Assembly (NCBI GenBank): GCA_018262985.1
Contig: JADFDI010000004.1
Coordinates: 62,001 to 126,000, forward strand
Length of the DNA: 64,000 nt
Reading direction: 5' to 3'
DNA from: Spirochaetota bacterium
Lineage (GTDB): Bacteria > Spirochaetota > Spirochaetia > Treponematales > UBA12059
The notes under the pieces were generated by a model, which worked only from the letters and a program-made list of their open reading frames with translations, was not told where the DNA came from and did no database searches. The position numbers and the translations under genes are program-made. The first letter of the stretch is position 1; each line of letters begins with the position of its first letter. Positions 53,845-62,892 of this stretch are shown here, one piece after another.

Positions 53845-55887
53845 ATGGAGAAAAATGCCCGGAAGGCCCGCGCGCCCGCCGCGGTCCGCGCCTTGTCGAC
53901 CCGCCTCGCGGCCCTGGCTCTGCTGCCGCCGCTCGCCGTCCTCGCCTCCTGTTCCCTCGCGGCTCCCACGGGAGCCGCGGGCGCCAGGCTTTCGGGCGAC
54001 TCGGTCCTCATCATGGCCGGAACTTGGGAGCGGATCGACAAACGCGGCGCCTCCGACGTCGACGTCCCCCTGAGGCCGGGACCCTGGTCCTTCCTCTCCC
54101 CCGACCGGGCCGAGGGAACGGTCAGCTACCGGGCGACGGTCGCGCTGCCGGGACCGGGCGAATACTGGCTTTCCCTGCCCCATCCTGAAAACCTCTCGCG
54201 CGTCGCGGTCGACGGCACCCCGATCTTCCTGCGCAACTCCTACCGGATCGGCCGCACGCCGCCGCCTCTCCGCTTCGTGGCCGACGGGAACGCGGCCAAC
54301 CTCGAGCTCGGCGTCGAGCGCGGCGACCGCCTGCTCGAGTCGCCCCCTCCCCAAGGTTCCTTCATCCTGCTCGGTCCCGCCGAACGCCTTTTCGATTTCC
54401 GGGTCGGCACCGCCGCGCTCGTGGTCTTCTTCTCGGCCTTCTTCGCCGTCGCCGGCGTCTTCGCGCTCTCGCTGCGGCTCAGCCGCTCGGCCAACCGGGA
54501 CCTGCCGGTCCTGGCCGCCTGGGCGTTCACCCTCTCGGCCTACTACGCGTTCCGCGGCTCCCCCTGGCTCCGCCTGCTTCCCTTCGGCGACATGGTCCTC
54601 GAACGCGGGCTGATCGCGACGAACGCGCTCCAGGTCTCCCTGCTCGGCCTCCTCTTCTCCACCCTGGCCCCCGGCGGCCTGCCGAAGGCCGCGAGGATCT
54701 TCGCCGTCGTCCTGCCCCTGCCCTTCGCCGCCGCCGCCGCGCTGGCCCCGATCCCCGCGCGCGCGCTGGGGGCCGCCGCCCAGGTCGCGCTCGTAATCGC
54801 GGGGCTCGCGCTTTTCATCGGAGTCGTGCGGAACACCTTCAAGGGGACGGCCTGCTCGCGCCTCATCCTGCCTGCCTCCGTCGCTGCAGCCGCCGCCTTC
54901 GCGGCGAGGATTCCCCTCCGCGATTCGGTGCTTTCCAACCTCGCCCTCGAGCCGGCCGGCGTCGCTATACTCTGGCTCGCGGCCCTCTCGGCGAGCCTGC
55001 AGGAAGTCTGCGACGCCTTCGACGCCGCGTCCCACCTCGGCAGCTACGTCGAGGGGCTCGAGACATCGATGGGACGCTTCATTCCGCGCGAGTTCCTCGA
55101 CGAGCTGCAGAAGGCCGGCATCGTCGACCTGAAGCTCGGCGACCACGTCCGCCGCGAGATGACCATCTTCTTCTCGGACATCCGCTCCTTCACCTCGCTC
55201 TCGGAGCGCCTGACCCCCGAGGAGAATTTCCGCTTCGTCAACTCCTACCTGGCCCGCATGGTGCCGGTCATCAAGGAACGGGGCGGCTTCGTGGACAAGT
55301 ACATCGGGGACGCTATCATGGCCCTGTTCCCCGGCCAGCGCGCCGCGGACGACGCCGTGGCCGCCGCCGTCGAGATGCAGCGGCGCGTCATCGAGTACAA
55401 CCGGCACCGCGCGAACTCAGGCTACGCGCCCATCGCAATGGGCGTCGGCATCCACACGGGCGACCTCATGCTCGGCGTGGTCGGGGTCGACGAGCGCATG
55501 GAAAATACCGTGGTCTCGGACTCCGTTAACCTCGCCTCGAGGCTGCAGGCCATCGCCAAGGCCTTCAACCTGGGCATCGTCATCTCGGAGCAGTGCTTCA
55601 AGACCCTGTCCGACCCGGGTTCCTACCACTACCGCTTCTTCGGCAAGGTCCGGGTCATGGGCAAGGCGGCGCCCGTCTCCATCTTCGAGATCCTCGACGG
55701 GCTCGACCCGGCGCTCTTCGACCGCAAGATGCGCGCCAACACCTTCTTCGAGCAGGGCATGCTGTCGTACTACGGCAAGGATTTCTCCGACGCCATGTTC
55801 CATTTCCGCAAGGCGCTCGAGCTGGTACCCGAGGACGGCGCCGTCCGCTTCTACCTGGAAACCTGCATGTCCAAAACCCGCGCATAG
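53845..55887 (+). CDS. Membrane-anchored class III adenylate/guanylate cyclase
   Basis: 680 residues. The N-terminal signal has a lipobox-like end (LAVLASC, Cys about 36). An extracytoplasmic beta-rich domain (about 40-180) is followed by about seven TM helices (about 185-385), a layout like 7TMR-DISM receptors. A class III cyclase domain covers about 430-620: MTIFFSDIRSFTSLSERL and VDKYIGDAIMALF supply the metal-binding Asp pair, and VVSDSVNLASRLQ the transition-state Asn-Arg. A TPR-like tail follows. It makes cAMP or cGMP. GATACT lies 6 nt before the ATG, with no Shine-Dalgarno. Confidence 0.9.
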   Translation: MEKNARKARAPAAVRALSTRLAALALLPPLAVLASCSLAAPTGAAGARLSGDSVLIMAGTWERIDKRGASDVDVPLRPGPWSFLSPDRAEGTVSYRATVALPGPGEYWLSLPHPENLSRVAVDGTPIFLRNSYRIGRTPPPLRFVADGNAANLELGVERGDRLLESPPPQGSFILLGPAERLFDFRVGTAALVVFFSAFFAVAGVFALSLRLSRSANRDLPVLAAWAFTLSAYYAFRGSPWLRLLPFGDMVLERGLIATNALQVSLLGLLFSTLAPGGLPKAARIFAVVLPLPFAAAAALAPIPARALGAAAQVALVIAGLALFIGVVRNTFKGTACSRLILPASVAAAAAFAARIPLRDSVLSNLALEPAGVAILWLAALSASLQEVCDAFDAASHLGSYVEGLETSMGRFIPREFLDELQKAGIVDLKLGDHVRREMTIFFSDIRSFTSLSERLTPEENFRFVNSYLARMVPVIKERGGFVDKYIGDAIMALFPGQRAADDAVAAAVEMQRRVIEYNRHRANSGYAPIAMGVGIHTGDLMLGVVGVDERMENTVVSDSVNLASRLQAIAKAFNLGIVISEQCFKTLSDPGSYHYRFFGKVRVMGKAAPVSIFEILDGLDPALFDRKMRANTFFEQGMLSYYGKDFSDAMFHFRKALELVPEDGAVRFYLETCMSKTRA

Positions 55888-55896
55888 CGCGAATAA

Positions 55897-56026
55897 ACGC
55901 CGAGGCGCCGAGACGCCGAGGGAACGATGGAATCGGGATTGTCCGGATCAACGCGCGATCTCGATCATCCGCGCCTTTTCGATTCGTCGTCTTCCCCTTC
56001 CTCGCGACGTCCCGGCGTCCCGGCGT
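55897..56026. repeat. 130-bp imperfect palindromic intergenic repeat
   Basis: The left end ACGCCGAGGCGCCGAGACGC is followed by CGAGGG, and the right end reads, in reverse complement, ACGCCGGGACGCCGGGACG, so the ends form an imperfect terminal inverted repeat around a less GC-rich core. The 8-9 bp CGCCGAG(A/G) iteration is like interspersed elements seen in many bacterial genomes. It is located in the 161-bp gap between the cyclase and GH42 genes. Only one copy is in the window. Confidence 0.6.
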
Positions 56027-56048
56027 AGGATTTCATCGAGGAGTGATC

Positions 56049-58067
56049 ATGGGTCTTGAGTTCGGGGTGGATTGGTATCCGGAGCAATGGGACGAATCGA
56101 GGTGGGACGACGACGCGCGGCGCATGGCCGACTTCGGAATCCGCGTCGCTCGCGTCATGGAATTCGCCTGGGCCCTCGTGGAAGCTGCGCCGGGCCGCTA
56201 CGACTTCGGCCTTTTCGACCGAGCCCTCGCCGCGCTCGATCGCCACGGGATCAAGGCGATCGTCGGCACGCCGACGGCCACCTTCCCGCCGCGCCTCCTC
56301 GACGAGTTCCCCGGCATGCTCCAGGTCCACCCATCCGGCCTGACGCGCGACTACGGCACGCGGCGCGCGGGCTGCTTCAACCACCCGGGCTACCGCGAGG
56401 CTTCGACCCGCCTGGCGGCGGCCATAGGCGACCACTATGGAAACGACCGCCGCGTCGCCGGTTTCCAGGTCGACAACGAGCTCGGACACGAGGGCTCGGA
56501 CCGCTGCGTCTGCGAGAACTGCCAGGCCGCCTGGCGCCGCTGGCTCGAGGCGAAATACCGGACTCCGGCCGCGATGAACGCCGCCTGGGGCACGGTTTTC
56601 TGGGGAGCGGCGTACGAGCGCTTCGACCAGGTCCCGGTTCCGCGCGACCAGGTTTCCTCCCACCACAACCCCGGCCTCCTTCTCGACTACGACCGCTTCT
56701 GCTCCGATTCCGCCGTCTCCTTCGCCGACGCGCAAGTCTCAGCCCTCCGCGAGCGTGTCGCGCCGGGAAAGTGGATCACCACGAACCTCTACCCGCCGCC
56801 GCTTTCGAACGCCATCGACCACCGCTCGCTCGTCGCGTCCATGGATTTCGCGAGCTGGGACAACTACCCCATCTGGGGACCCCAGGACGCGCCGCTTCCA
56901 TGGCAGGCGACGGCGGGCATGCTCGCGCACGTCCGCGGACTCAAGGACGGGAAGCCCTTCACGGTCATGGAGCAGTTCGCGGGAATGCAGGGCCACGTCG
57001 CCCTCGGCCGCCTGCCCGACGACCGGCAGGCCGCCCTGTGGACGGTCCAGGCGATCGCGCGGGGCGCCGACCGGATAGTCTGGTTCCGCTGGCGCACCGC
57101 TCCCTACGGACAGGAGCAGCTCTGCCTGGGCCTTCACGACGGCGACGACCGCGAAACCTCGCGCGGGGCGGCCTTGCGCGAGACCGCCGCCCGCGCCAAG
57201 GCCGAGCTCGACGCGCTGGCTTCGGTCCGCGCGCCGGCCGAGGCCTGCGTCGCGTTCCGCAAGGACGACGCGCGCGTGCTGCGCGAACAGTACCTGTCGG
57301 AGGGTCTCACGCTCCGCGAAACGCCCTGGATGCAGGCGGGCTTCGACATGGAGTTCGCGCGCGCCTTCGCCCCCTTCGCCACCTTCGGCGTCGGCGCCGA
57401 CGCGCTGGGCGCGGAATCGCTCGACGCGGAAACCCTCGGGCGATACAGGATCGTGTCGCTGCCGCTACACCAGATGGCCGATCCGGCGCTGGTCGAACGG
57501 CTCGGCGCCTGGGTCCACGCGGGCGGCACCCTGGTGCTGGGCTTCCGCGCCGGCGCCCGCACCCTGGGCAACTTCTCGCCGGACCTGCCGCTCCCCGGAC
57601 TCTTCCGGCCGCTCGCGGGCGTCACGGTGCGCCGCTTCGAGAGCCTCGGCGGGGGATCGGCGCGCCTGCGCGTGGGGCTGCTCCCGGCCCGCGGCACGGT
57701 CTGGGCGGACCTCGTCGAGCCGGATACCGCGGAGCCCGTCGCGTGGTGGACGGACCGCTCGCTCCACTACCGCGGGACTCCCTGCGCGACGGTCAACGCG
57801 CTCGGCCGCGGCCGGGTCTGGTACCTCGGCACCAGTCCCGATCCCCTCGGCATGGTCTTCCTCTACCGGCGGATCTTCAAGGAGGCCGGCGTCGACGCGC
57901 GCTTCCTCGGGGCCGACGTCGAGCGCGTCCCGCGGCTCGACGAATCGGGGCGCCGCGTCGACCTCCTCCTCAACCATTCGGCCAAGGCGCGGCGCCTCCT
58001 CGGCCGCGCGCTAGGCCCCTGGGACTGGGCCGTAGTCCCCTCGCGCCGCCCGGCGCGAGGCCGCTGA
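56049..58067 (+). CDS. GH42 beta-galactosidase
   Basis: 672 residues. The GH42 TIM barrel has the acid/base Glu about 144 in QVDNELGHE and the nucleophile Glu about 308 in FTVMEQFAG. Zinc-cluster Cys lie at about 109, 153, 155 and 158 (CVCENC). The trimerisation and C-terminal domains follow (ASVRAPAEACVAF; DRYRIVSLPLHQ-type). It hydrolyses terminal beta-D-galactosides. There is no signal peptide, so it is cytosolic. GAGGAG precedes the ATG. No sugar transporter or regulator is adjacent. Confidence 0.93.
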   Translation: MGLEFGVDWYPEQWDESRWDDDARRMADFGIRVARVMEFAWALVEAAPGRYDFGLFDRALAALDRHGIKAIVGTPTATFPPRLLDEFPGMLQVHPSGLTRDYGTRRAGCFNHPGYREASTRLAAAIGDHYGNDRRVAGFQVDNELGHEGSDRCVCENCQAAWRRWLEAKYRTPAAMNAAWGTVFWGAAYERFDQVPVPRDQVSSHHNPGLLLDYDRFCSDSAVSFADAQVSALRERVAPGKWITTNLYPPPLSNAIDHRSLVASMDFASWDNYPIWGPQDAPLPWQATAGMLAHVRGLKDGKPFTVMEQFAGMQGHVALGRLPDDRQAALWTVQAIARGADRIVWFRWRTAPYGQEQLCLGLHDGDDRETSRGAALRETAARAKAELDALASVRAPAEACVAFRKDDARVLREQYLSEGLTLRETPWMQAGFDMEFARAFAPFATFGVGADALGAESLDAETLGRYRIVSLPLHQMADPALVERLGAWVHAGGTLVLGFRAGARTLGNFSPDLPLPGLFRPLAGVTVRRFESLGGGSARLRVGLLPARGTVWADLVEPDTAEPVAWWTDRSLHYRGTPCATVNALGRGRVWYLGTSPDPLGMVFLYRRIFKEAGVDARFLGADVERVPRLDESGRRVDLLLNHSAKARRLLGRALGPWDWAVVPSRRPARGR

Positions 58068-58082
58068 GCCAAGGCAAGGTCG

Positions 58083-58616
58083 ATGGACGAGTTCGATCGC
58101 GCCAGGGAACTGGACGAGAAGGGACGCGCCCTGTCCGACTCGGGCCGGCCCCTCGAAGCCGCCGAGGCCTTCCGCGAGGCCCTGGCGCTCGACCCCGGCT
58201 CGGCCGACCTGGCCTACAACCTCGGCGTGGCCCTCCAGCGCGCGGGACGCGCCGCCGAGGCCGACGAAGCCTTCGCCAGGGCGCTCGAGGCGGGCGGGGA
58301 GCGCGCGGACCTGGTCCTCTCGCTCGGCCTCGCGGCCTGGGAGCGCGGCGAGGCGAAGGAGGCGGAGCGGCTCTACCGCCGCGCCCTCGAGCTCGATCCG
58401 GAGCTCGCGGCCGCCTGGAACGACCTCGGCGTGGTCCGCTTCGTGGCCGGTCGCCACGCCGAGGCCCGGGCCTGCTTCGAAAGCGCCGTCGCGCTCGCGC
58501 CGGAGGACTACGACGCCTGGTTCAACCTTCGCGACGCGTGCGAGGTCCTGGGCGACCGGAACGCGTTCCGCGCCGCCGCCGCGAAGGTCCGGGAGCTCGA
58601 GCGCCTCCGCCGCTGA
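58083..58616 (+). CDS. Small TPR protein
   Basis: 177 residues, almost entirely four to five TPR units (SADLAYNLGVALQRAGRAAEA; AAWNDLGVVRFVAGRHAEAR). No signal peptide. It is probably a scaffold; no specific role can be read. It follows the GH42 gene by 15 nt and may share its transcript. Confidence 0.8.
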   Translation: MDEFDRARELDEKGRALSDSGRPLEAAEAFREALALDPGSADLAYNLGVALQRAGRAAEADEAFARALEAGGERADLVLSLGLAAWERGEAKEAERLYRRALELDPELAAAWNDLGVVRFVAGRHAEARACFESAVALAPEDYDAWFNLRDACEVLGDRNAFRAAAAKVRELERLRR

Positions 58617-58668
58617 GCGTTCTCGTCCCTCCGACCGGACTTTCCCGTCTGCGGCGGGCGATATCGCT

Positions 58669-58696
58669 TTGAGCTACCCGGAAGCGGGTGTACAAT
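58669..58696 (+). promoter_or_regulatory. Promoter of the 5'-nucleotidase lipoprotein gene
   Basis: TTGAGC (58669-58674), 16-bp spacer, TACAAT (58691-58696), then a leader of about 45 nt with AAAAGGAGA before ATG 58748. Confidence 0.65.
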
Positions 58697-58747
58697 GTTC
58701 GTTCCCGCCGCGGACGCGGCCGGAATACCGCCATAAAAGGAGATCCC

Positions 58748-60613
58748 ATGCGCAAGCGAATCATGCTCGGTTTCGCGCTCGCCGCGACCCTGCTCGCCAT
58801 CGTTTCGTGCGCCTCGCCGTTCGAGAAGTACGCCGAGGAACCGCTCGTCATCACCTTCATCGAGACGACCGACGTCCACGGCTCGGTCTTCCCGTACAAC
58901 TTCATCACCGCCAAGCCCTCGGACACCTCGCTGGCCCAGATCTCGACCATCGTCAACGCCGAGCGCGCCAAGCCCGGCAACGAGGTGGTGCTCCTGGACA
59001 ACGGCGACAGCCTCCAGGGCCAGCCGACGGTCTATTACTCCAACTTCGAGAAGGTCGACGTCCCGCACATGTGGGGCGAGATGCTCAACTTCATGGGCTA
59101 CGACGCCGTCTCGGTCGGCAACCACGACATCGAGGCCGGCCACGGCGTCTACGACAAGCTCTACGCCGAGCTCGACGCGGCCGTGGTCACCGCCAACGCG
59201 GTCAAGCCCGACGGCAACCCCTACTTCAAGCCGTACGCCATCATCGAGCGCCAGGGCGTGAAGATCGCCGTCCTCGGCCTCGTCAGCCCGAAGATCCCCG
59301 AGTGGCTGCCGCCCCAGTTCTGGACCGGCATGGAGTTCGAGGACATGATCGTCTCCGCCCAGAAGTGGGTGAAGATCATCCAGGAGACCGAGAAGCCCGA
59401 CGTGCTCGTCGGCCTCTTCCACGCCGGCGTCGACTACACCTACGGCGGCGTCACCGCCGACAAGGTCGCCAACGAGAACGCCAGCCAGCTGGTGGCCGAG
59501 CGCGTTCCCGGCTTCGACATGATCTTCGTCGGCCACGACCACTCCGGCTGGTCGGGCCCCGGCTACGATCCCGCCACCAAGAAGGCCGGCAAGATCGTCA
59601 CCGATCCGAACGGCAAGGTCGTCCCGATCTACGGCGGCCTCGCCGGCGCCCAGTCCGTGCCCGTCGTCCGCCTGGAGCTCCTCTGGGACAAGGAAACCAA
59701 GTCCTGGACCAAGAAGGTCGAAGGCTCCCTGGTGAGCGTGAAGGGCGTGCCCGCCGACGCCGCCTTCATGGCCAAGTTCCAGCCCGAATACGACGCTGTC
59801 AAAGCCTGGGTCGACCGCCCGGTCGGCAAGATGGAAGGCAAGATCTACGCCAAGGACTCGATGACAGCCGACTCGGCCTTCGTCGACCTCATCCACACCA
59901 TCCAGCTCGAAATCACGCGCAACCCGGCCAACGGCCTCAAGCCGGCGGACATCTCCATCACCGCCCCGCTCGACAACACCTCCGTCGTCCCGTCGAGCTC
60001 CGACGGCACGCTCTACGTCCGCGACATGTTCAACCTCTACAAGTACGAGAACTTCCTCTACACCATGTCGCTGACGGGCGCCCAGATCGACAAGTTCCTC
60101 GAGTCCTCGTACGCTGGCTGGATCGACACCATGGACTCCCCGGACGACTCCCTGATCAACTTCGCCAAGGACTCCTCCGGCAAGCCGATCTGGAACGAGC
60201 GCTACAAGAGCTATGACACCAAGATCCGCCCCTACAACTACGACTCGGCCGCCGGCATCAAGTACACGGTCGACGTCACCAAGCCCGCGGGCGAGCGCGT
60301 CGCCATCCTCTCCATGGACGACGGCTCGGCCTTCGTGCTCGACAAGGTCTACACCGTGGCCATCAACTCCTACCGCGCCTCCGGCGGCGGCGGACACCTC
60401 GCCGCGACCGGCCTCACCAAGGAAGAGATCCTGACCATGGCCAAGGTGACGAGCGCCACCACCAAGGACCTCCGCTTCTACATGCTCAAGTGGTTCGAGG
60501 GCAAGACCGGCGTGGTCAATGTCGGCACCGACAACAACTGGAAGTTCATCCCCGAGGACCTGGCCGCCGCCGGCGCCAAGGTGTCCCTCCCGATGATGTA
60601 CCCCGCCCCGTAA
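58748..60613 (+). CDS. 5'-nucleotidase/UshA-type metallophosphoesterase lipoprotein
   Basis: 621 residues. Lipoprotein signal (LFALAATLLAIVSC-like end with Cys about 19). The metallophosphoesterase domain has TTDVHGSVFPY, LDNGDSLQGQP, SVGNHDIEAG, GLFHAGVDYT and VGHDHSG, a complete di-metal set. The C-terminal 5'-nucleotidase substrate domain covers about 330-560 (RDMFNLYKYENFLYTMSLTG; INSYRASGGGGH). It cleaves nucleotides or nucleotide sugars outside the cytoplasmic membrane. It has its own promoter and terminator, so it is probably monocistronic. Less extreme codon use (many AAC/AAG/TAC) suggests high expression. Confidence 0.93.
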   Translation: MRKRIMLGFALAATLLAIVSCASPFEKYAEEPLVITFIETTDVHGSVFPYNFITAKPSDTSLAQISTIVNAERAKPGNEVVLLDNGDSLQGQPTVYYSNFEKVDVPHMWGEMLNFMGYDAVSVGNHDIEAGHGVYDKLYAELDAAVVTANAVKPDGNPYFKPYAIIERQGVKIAVLGLVSPKIPEWLPPQFWTGMEFEDMIVSAQKWVKIIQETEKPDVLVGLFHAGVDYTYGGVTADKVANENASQLVAERVPGFDMIFVGHDHSGWSGPGYDPATKKAGKIVTDPNGKVVPIYGGLAGAQSVPVVRLELLWDKETKSWTKKVEGSLVSVKGVPADAAFMAKFQPEYDAVKAWVDRPVGKMEGKIYAKDSMTADSAFVDLIHTIQLEITRNPANGLKPADISITAPLDNTSVVPSSSDGTLYVRDMFNLYKYENFLYTMSLTGAQIDKFLESSYAGWIDTMDSPDDSLINFAKDSSGKPIWNERYKSYDTKIRPYNYDSAAGIKYTVDVTKPAGERVAILSMDDGSAFVLDKVYTVAINSYRASGGGGHLAATGLTKEEILTMAKVTSATTKDLRFYMLKWFEGKTGVVNVGTDNNWKFIPEDLAAAGAKVSLPMMYPAP

Positions 60614-60695
60614 GCCACTCCGGGCGGACGCCGGGCTGCCCCGGAGCCCGCCCGATTCCTTACGGTTTCACGACGGCCCGCGTCGCGCTTGATAA

Positions 60696-60718
60696 AAGCC
60701 CGGCGCGGGCTTATTTTT
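60696..60718 (+). terminator. Intrinsic terminator (also a possible promoter spacer)
   Basis: AAGCCCG (60696-60702) GCG CGGGCTT (60706-60712) followed by ATTTTT. The same bases form the spacer of TTGATA (60689-60694)-N17-TATTTT (60712-60717), a possible hsp20 promoter. A second hairpin, CCGGG/CCCGG within CGGGC/GCCCG, lies upstream at 60621-60654. Confidence 0.75.
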
Positions 60719-60834
60719 ACTGAAGGATGGTTCGCGCCCGGTCGGGGCGAGCCGTCCGGAAGGCCGCTCCGTACGGGGGGCCATCACGTCGGATGCGACG
60801 GACGCGAACGCCGCGTCGTCGCGGGAGCACTGCC

Positions 60835-61377
60835 ATGAAAGGCAATCGCATGTACGTGGACATCGGATCCATGCTGGACGAGATCTTCGACGCCGCCCGT
60901 TCCTTCGGGAACGAGATGCGCGACAACTTCGGGCACGGCCCCGGCCACGAAGGACCGCACGGTCCCCGCGGACCCTGGTTCGGCGAGGGGCAGGACGAGA
61001 ACGCCGACTGGTACCCGTCCTATTCCTACCCGCCCATGAACATCTACCTGACGCAGGACCGCTCGATCGTCTTCGAGTTCGCCCTCTCCGGCTTCTCGGA
61101 GAACGACATCAGCCTGTCCTTCCAGGGCGACTACATGATCTTCTCGGCCCGCATCGGCCTCGAGGGCGTCGCGGACGAGGGCGTGCGCTACATCAAGCGC
61201 CGGCTCAAGCTGAAGGACGTGGAGAAGCAGAAGTACTACGTCCCCGCGGACAAGTTCGACCAGGGCCTCGTGAAGGCCGTCTTCACCAACGGCATCCTGC
61301 GCATCTCGGTGCCCCCGAAGGAGCAGGTCGAGCAGCCCGAGGGCATCAAGATCGAAATCGTCAAGGAAGGCAACTGA
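60835..61377 (+). CDS. Hsp20/alpha-crystallin family small heat-shock protein
   Basis: 180 residues. A variable N-terminus (Gly/His/Pro-rich about 30-55) precedes the alpha-crystallin domain (about 65-165: IYLTQDRSIVFEFALSGFSE; GVRYIKRRLKL; VPADKFDQGLVKAVFTNGIL; ISVPPKE). The I-x-I-like C-terminal motif appears as IKIEIV. It acts as an ATP-independent holdase chaperone. ATG 60835 was chosen (GGGAG upstream); ATG 60850 is an alternative. No CIRCE element is visible. Confidence 0.92.
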   Translation: MKGNRMYVDIGSMLDEIFDAARSFGNEMRDNFGHGPGHEGPHGPRGPWFGEGQDENADWYPSYSYPPMNIYLTQDRSIVFEFALSGFSENDISLSFQGDYMIFSARIGLEGVADEGVRYIKRRLKLKDVEKQKYYVPADKFDQGLVKAVFTNGILRISVPPKEQVEQPEGIKIEIVKEGN

Positions 61378-61387
61378 AGCGATAAAG

Positions 61388-61423
61388 CCGCGGCCGCACG
61401 GAGTCTGCTCCCTGCGGCCGCGG
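61388..61423. terminator. Shared terminator hairpin between hsp20 and the anti-sigma gene
   Basis: Perfect 11-bp stem CCGCGGCCGCA (61388-61398) / TGCGGCCGCGG (61413-61423) with a 14-nt loop, between convergent genes. No T-tract. Confidence 0.5.
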
Positions 61424-61442
61424 TCATCCCGGTGGGCGAATC

Positions 61443-61895
61443 TTACGGGGTGCGTTCGCGGACGTGGAAGGTCTTGGCGAGCAGCTCGAGGTGGCTCGCT
61501 ATGAACACGAGGCCGTAGGCGGTCAGCGCGAGCCCGAAGACGATGCCGAGCGGCAGCACGTAGCTCGTCCCGAACGCCTTTTCGGCCAAGCCGGCCTCGA
61601 GCGAGACCGCCGCTACTATCGAGCTGCCCGCCAGCGCGAGTCCCACCATGGCCCATTCGCGGAGGCCCACCTCCCGGCGCGGCTTGGGCAGGAAGGGCAA
61701 CACCTCCATGACCGAGCGGACGAAATCGCGTTCGCCTCCGGCGAAGGGCGCGCGGTAGAGGTCGAGCGCCGTGGCCTGCCGGGTCGCCAGCTCGCGGCAG
61801 GCGGGGCAGCGCGCCATGTGCGCGACCGCGTCGATGCCGCGGGGCCTCGTGCCGTCCGCCCGATCCAGGCGGTTCCTGAAATCCTCGCAGGTCAT
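61443..61895 (-). CDS. Zinc-finger anti-sigma factor, membrane-anchored
   Basis: 150 residues. An N-terminal zf-HC2-type motif with His and two Cys in HMARCPAC (about residues 26-33) binds the cognate ECF sigma factor. Two to three hydrophobic helices follow (about 75-100 and 110-135). ATG 61895 overlaps the sigma stop codon (ATGA), so it is translated in step with its partner. It probably holds the sigma factor at the membrane until an envelope signal arrives. Confidence 0.85.
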   Translation of the reverse strand: MTCEDFRNRLDRADGTRPRGIDAVAHMARCPACRELATRQATALDLYRAPFAGGERDFVRSVMEVLPFLPKPRREVGLREWAMVGLALAGSSIVAAVSLEAGLAEKAFGTSYVLPLGIVFGLALTAYGLVFIASHLELLAKTFHVRERTP

Positions 61896-62494
61896 CGTCG
61901 CTCCTCCGGCCCTTCCAGGGCTGTACGCAGCTGCTTCTTGGCCCTGAACACGTGGCTCTTGATCGTGTTCACGGGGAAGCCGGTCACCTCGCCGATCTCG
62001 GCGAGGCTCAACTCGTGGTAAAAATACAGGTCGACGCAGGCCGCGTAGCGCTCGGGCAGTTCCGCCATCGCGGCGCGCAGGGCCGCCGCGGCCTCTGAGC
62101 GCAGGACCAGCTCCTCGGCGGAGTACCGCGACGCGTCCTCGGGGTCGGCCTCGAGCGGCTCGTAGCGGGGCTTCCGGCGCTTGGCCTGGGCCGCGGCGTT
62201 CCAGGCCACCCGGTAGAGCCAGGTGGAAAAGCGCGAGCGGCCCTTGAAGGACGCCAGGTGCCGGTACGCCTTGATCATGACGTCCTGGACGAAGTCCGCG
62301 GCATCGTCCGGATCCTTGAAGAAGCCGAGGCCGAGCCTGAAGACCTTGGCCTGGTGCCGACGGACGATGCCGGCGAAGGCCTCTCGGTCGCCGTCGAGCA
62401 CCATGGCCACCAGCTCTTCGTCCGAGGCCTCCGCGCGGGAAGCTCCGGCGGACCCGCCCGTCGCGCCGGAGGCGCCGGCGGATCCCGCGCTCAC
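61892..62494 (-). CDS. RNA polymerase ECF sigma factor
   Basis: 200 residues. Region 2 has FAGIVRRHQAKVFRLGLGF and DPDDAADFVQDVMIKAYRHL, with FKGRSRFSTWLYRVAWNAA for -10 recognition. Region 4 has LPERYAACVDLYFYHELSLAEIG and FPVNTIKSHVFRAKKQL. A Gly/Ala/Ser-rich N-terminal tail of about 20 residues precedes region 2. GTG 62494 overlaps the stop of the membrane-protein gene (GTGA). It is probably autoregulated through the ECF-type promoter at 62893-62920. Confidence 0.93.
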   Translation of the reverse strand: MSAGSAGASGATGGSAGASRAEASDEELVAMVLDGDREAFAGIVRRHQAKVFRLGLGFFKDPDDAADFVQDVMIKAYRHLASFKGRSRFSTWLYRVAWNAAAQAKRRKPRYEPLEADPEDASRYSAEELVLRSEAAAALRAAMAELPERYAACVDLYFYHELSLAEIGEVTGFPVNTIKSHVFRAKKQLRTALEGPEERR

Positions 62495-62835
62495 GCCCGA
62501 CCGTTCCCGTCGACGGCCTTCCCGCCGAGGACGTAGAAAACCACGAGGCCGATTCCCACGGCCAGCGGAATGACGCCCCCGAGCAAGCCGTAGCCGAAGC
62601 CGTCGAGCAGCGAGAGCATCACCGTCAGCACCGCGCCGACGCAGGAAAGGAGGATCCCGGCGAAGAGCGAAAGGAGCACGAGGTCGAGCGAGGCCGGGCG
62701 ATAGAGGCCCTTCTCGATCATCGCGACCTTCTCGCGATGGCTCCAGAGCATCCAGAAGAAGATGACCACGCTTCCCATGACGATGCCGACGATGGGGATT
62801 ATGGAAACCAGGACCTGCGAAGCGGCCGAAGGCAT
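62491..62835 (-). CDS. Small membrane protein heading the ECF sigma operon
   Basis: 114 residues with three hydrophobic helices (VLVSIIPIVGIVMGSVVIFF; LVLLSLFAGILLSCVGAVLT; LGGVIPLAVGIGLVVFYVL) and the cytoplasmic turn SHREKVAMIEKGLY, which is typical of a DUF6249-like family often found with ECF sigma and zf-HC2 genes. The role is unknown; it may take part in signal sensing. ATG 62835 with GGTAGG upstream was preferred to GTG 62853. Confidence 0.75.
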   Translation of the reverse strand: MPSAASQVLVSIIPIVGIVMGSVVIFFWMLWSHREKVAMIEKGLYRPASLDLVLLSLFAGILLSCVGAVLTVMLSLLDGFGYGLLGGVIPLAVGIGLVVFYVLGGKAVDGNGRA

Positions 62836-62892
62836 GTCGTACCTACCTGTCACTGTGTTCGGAAGGGCTCCCGGGGGATCCCTTCCACCTGC

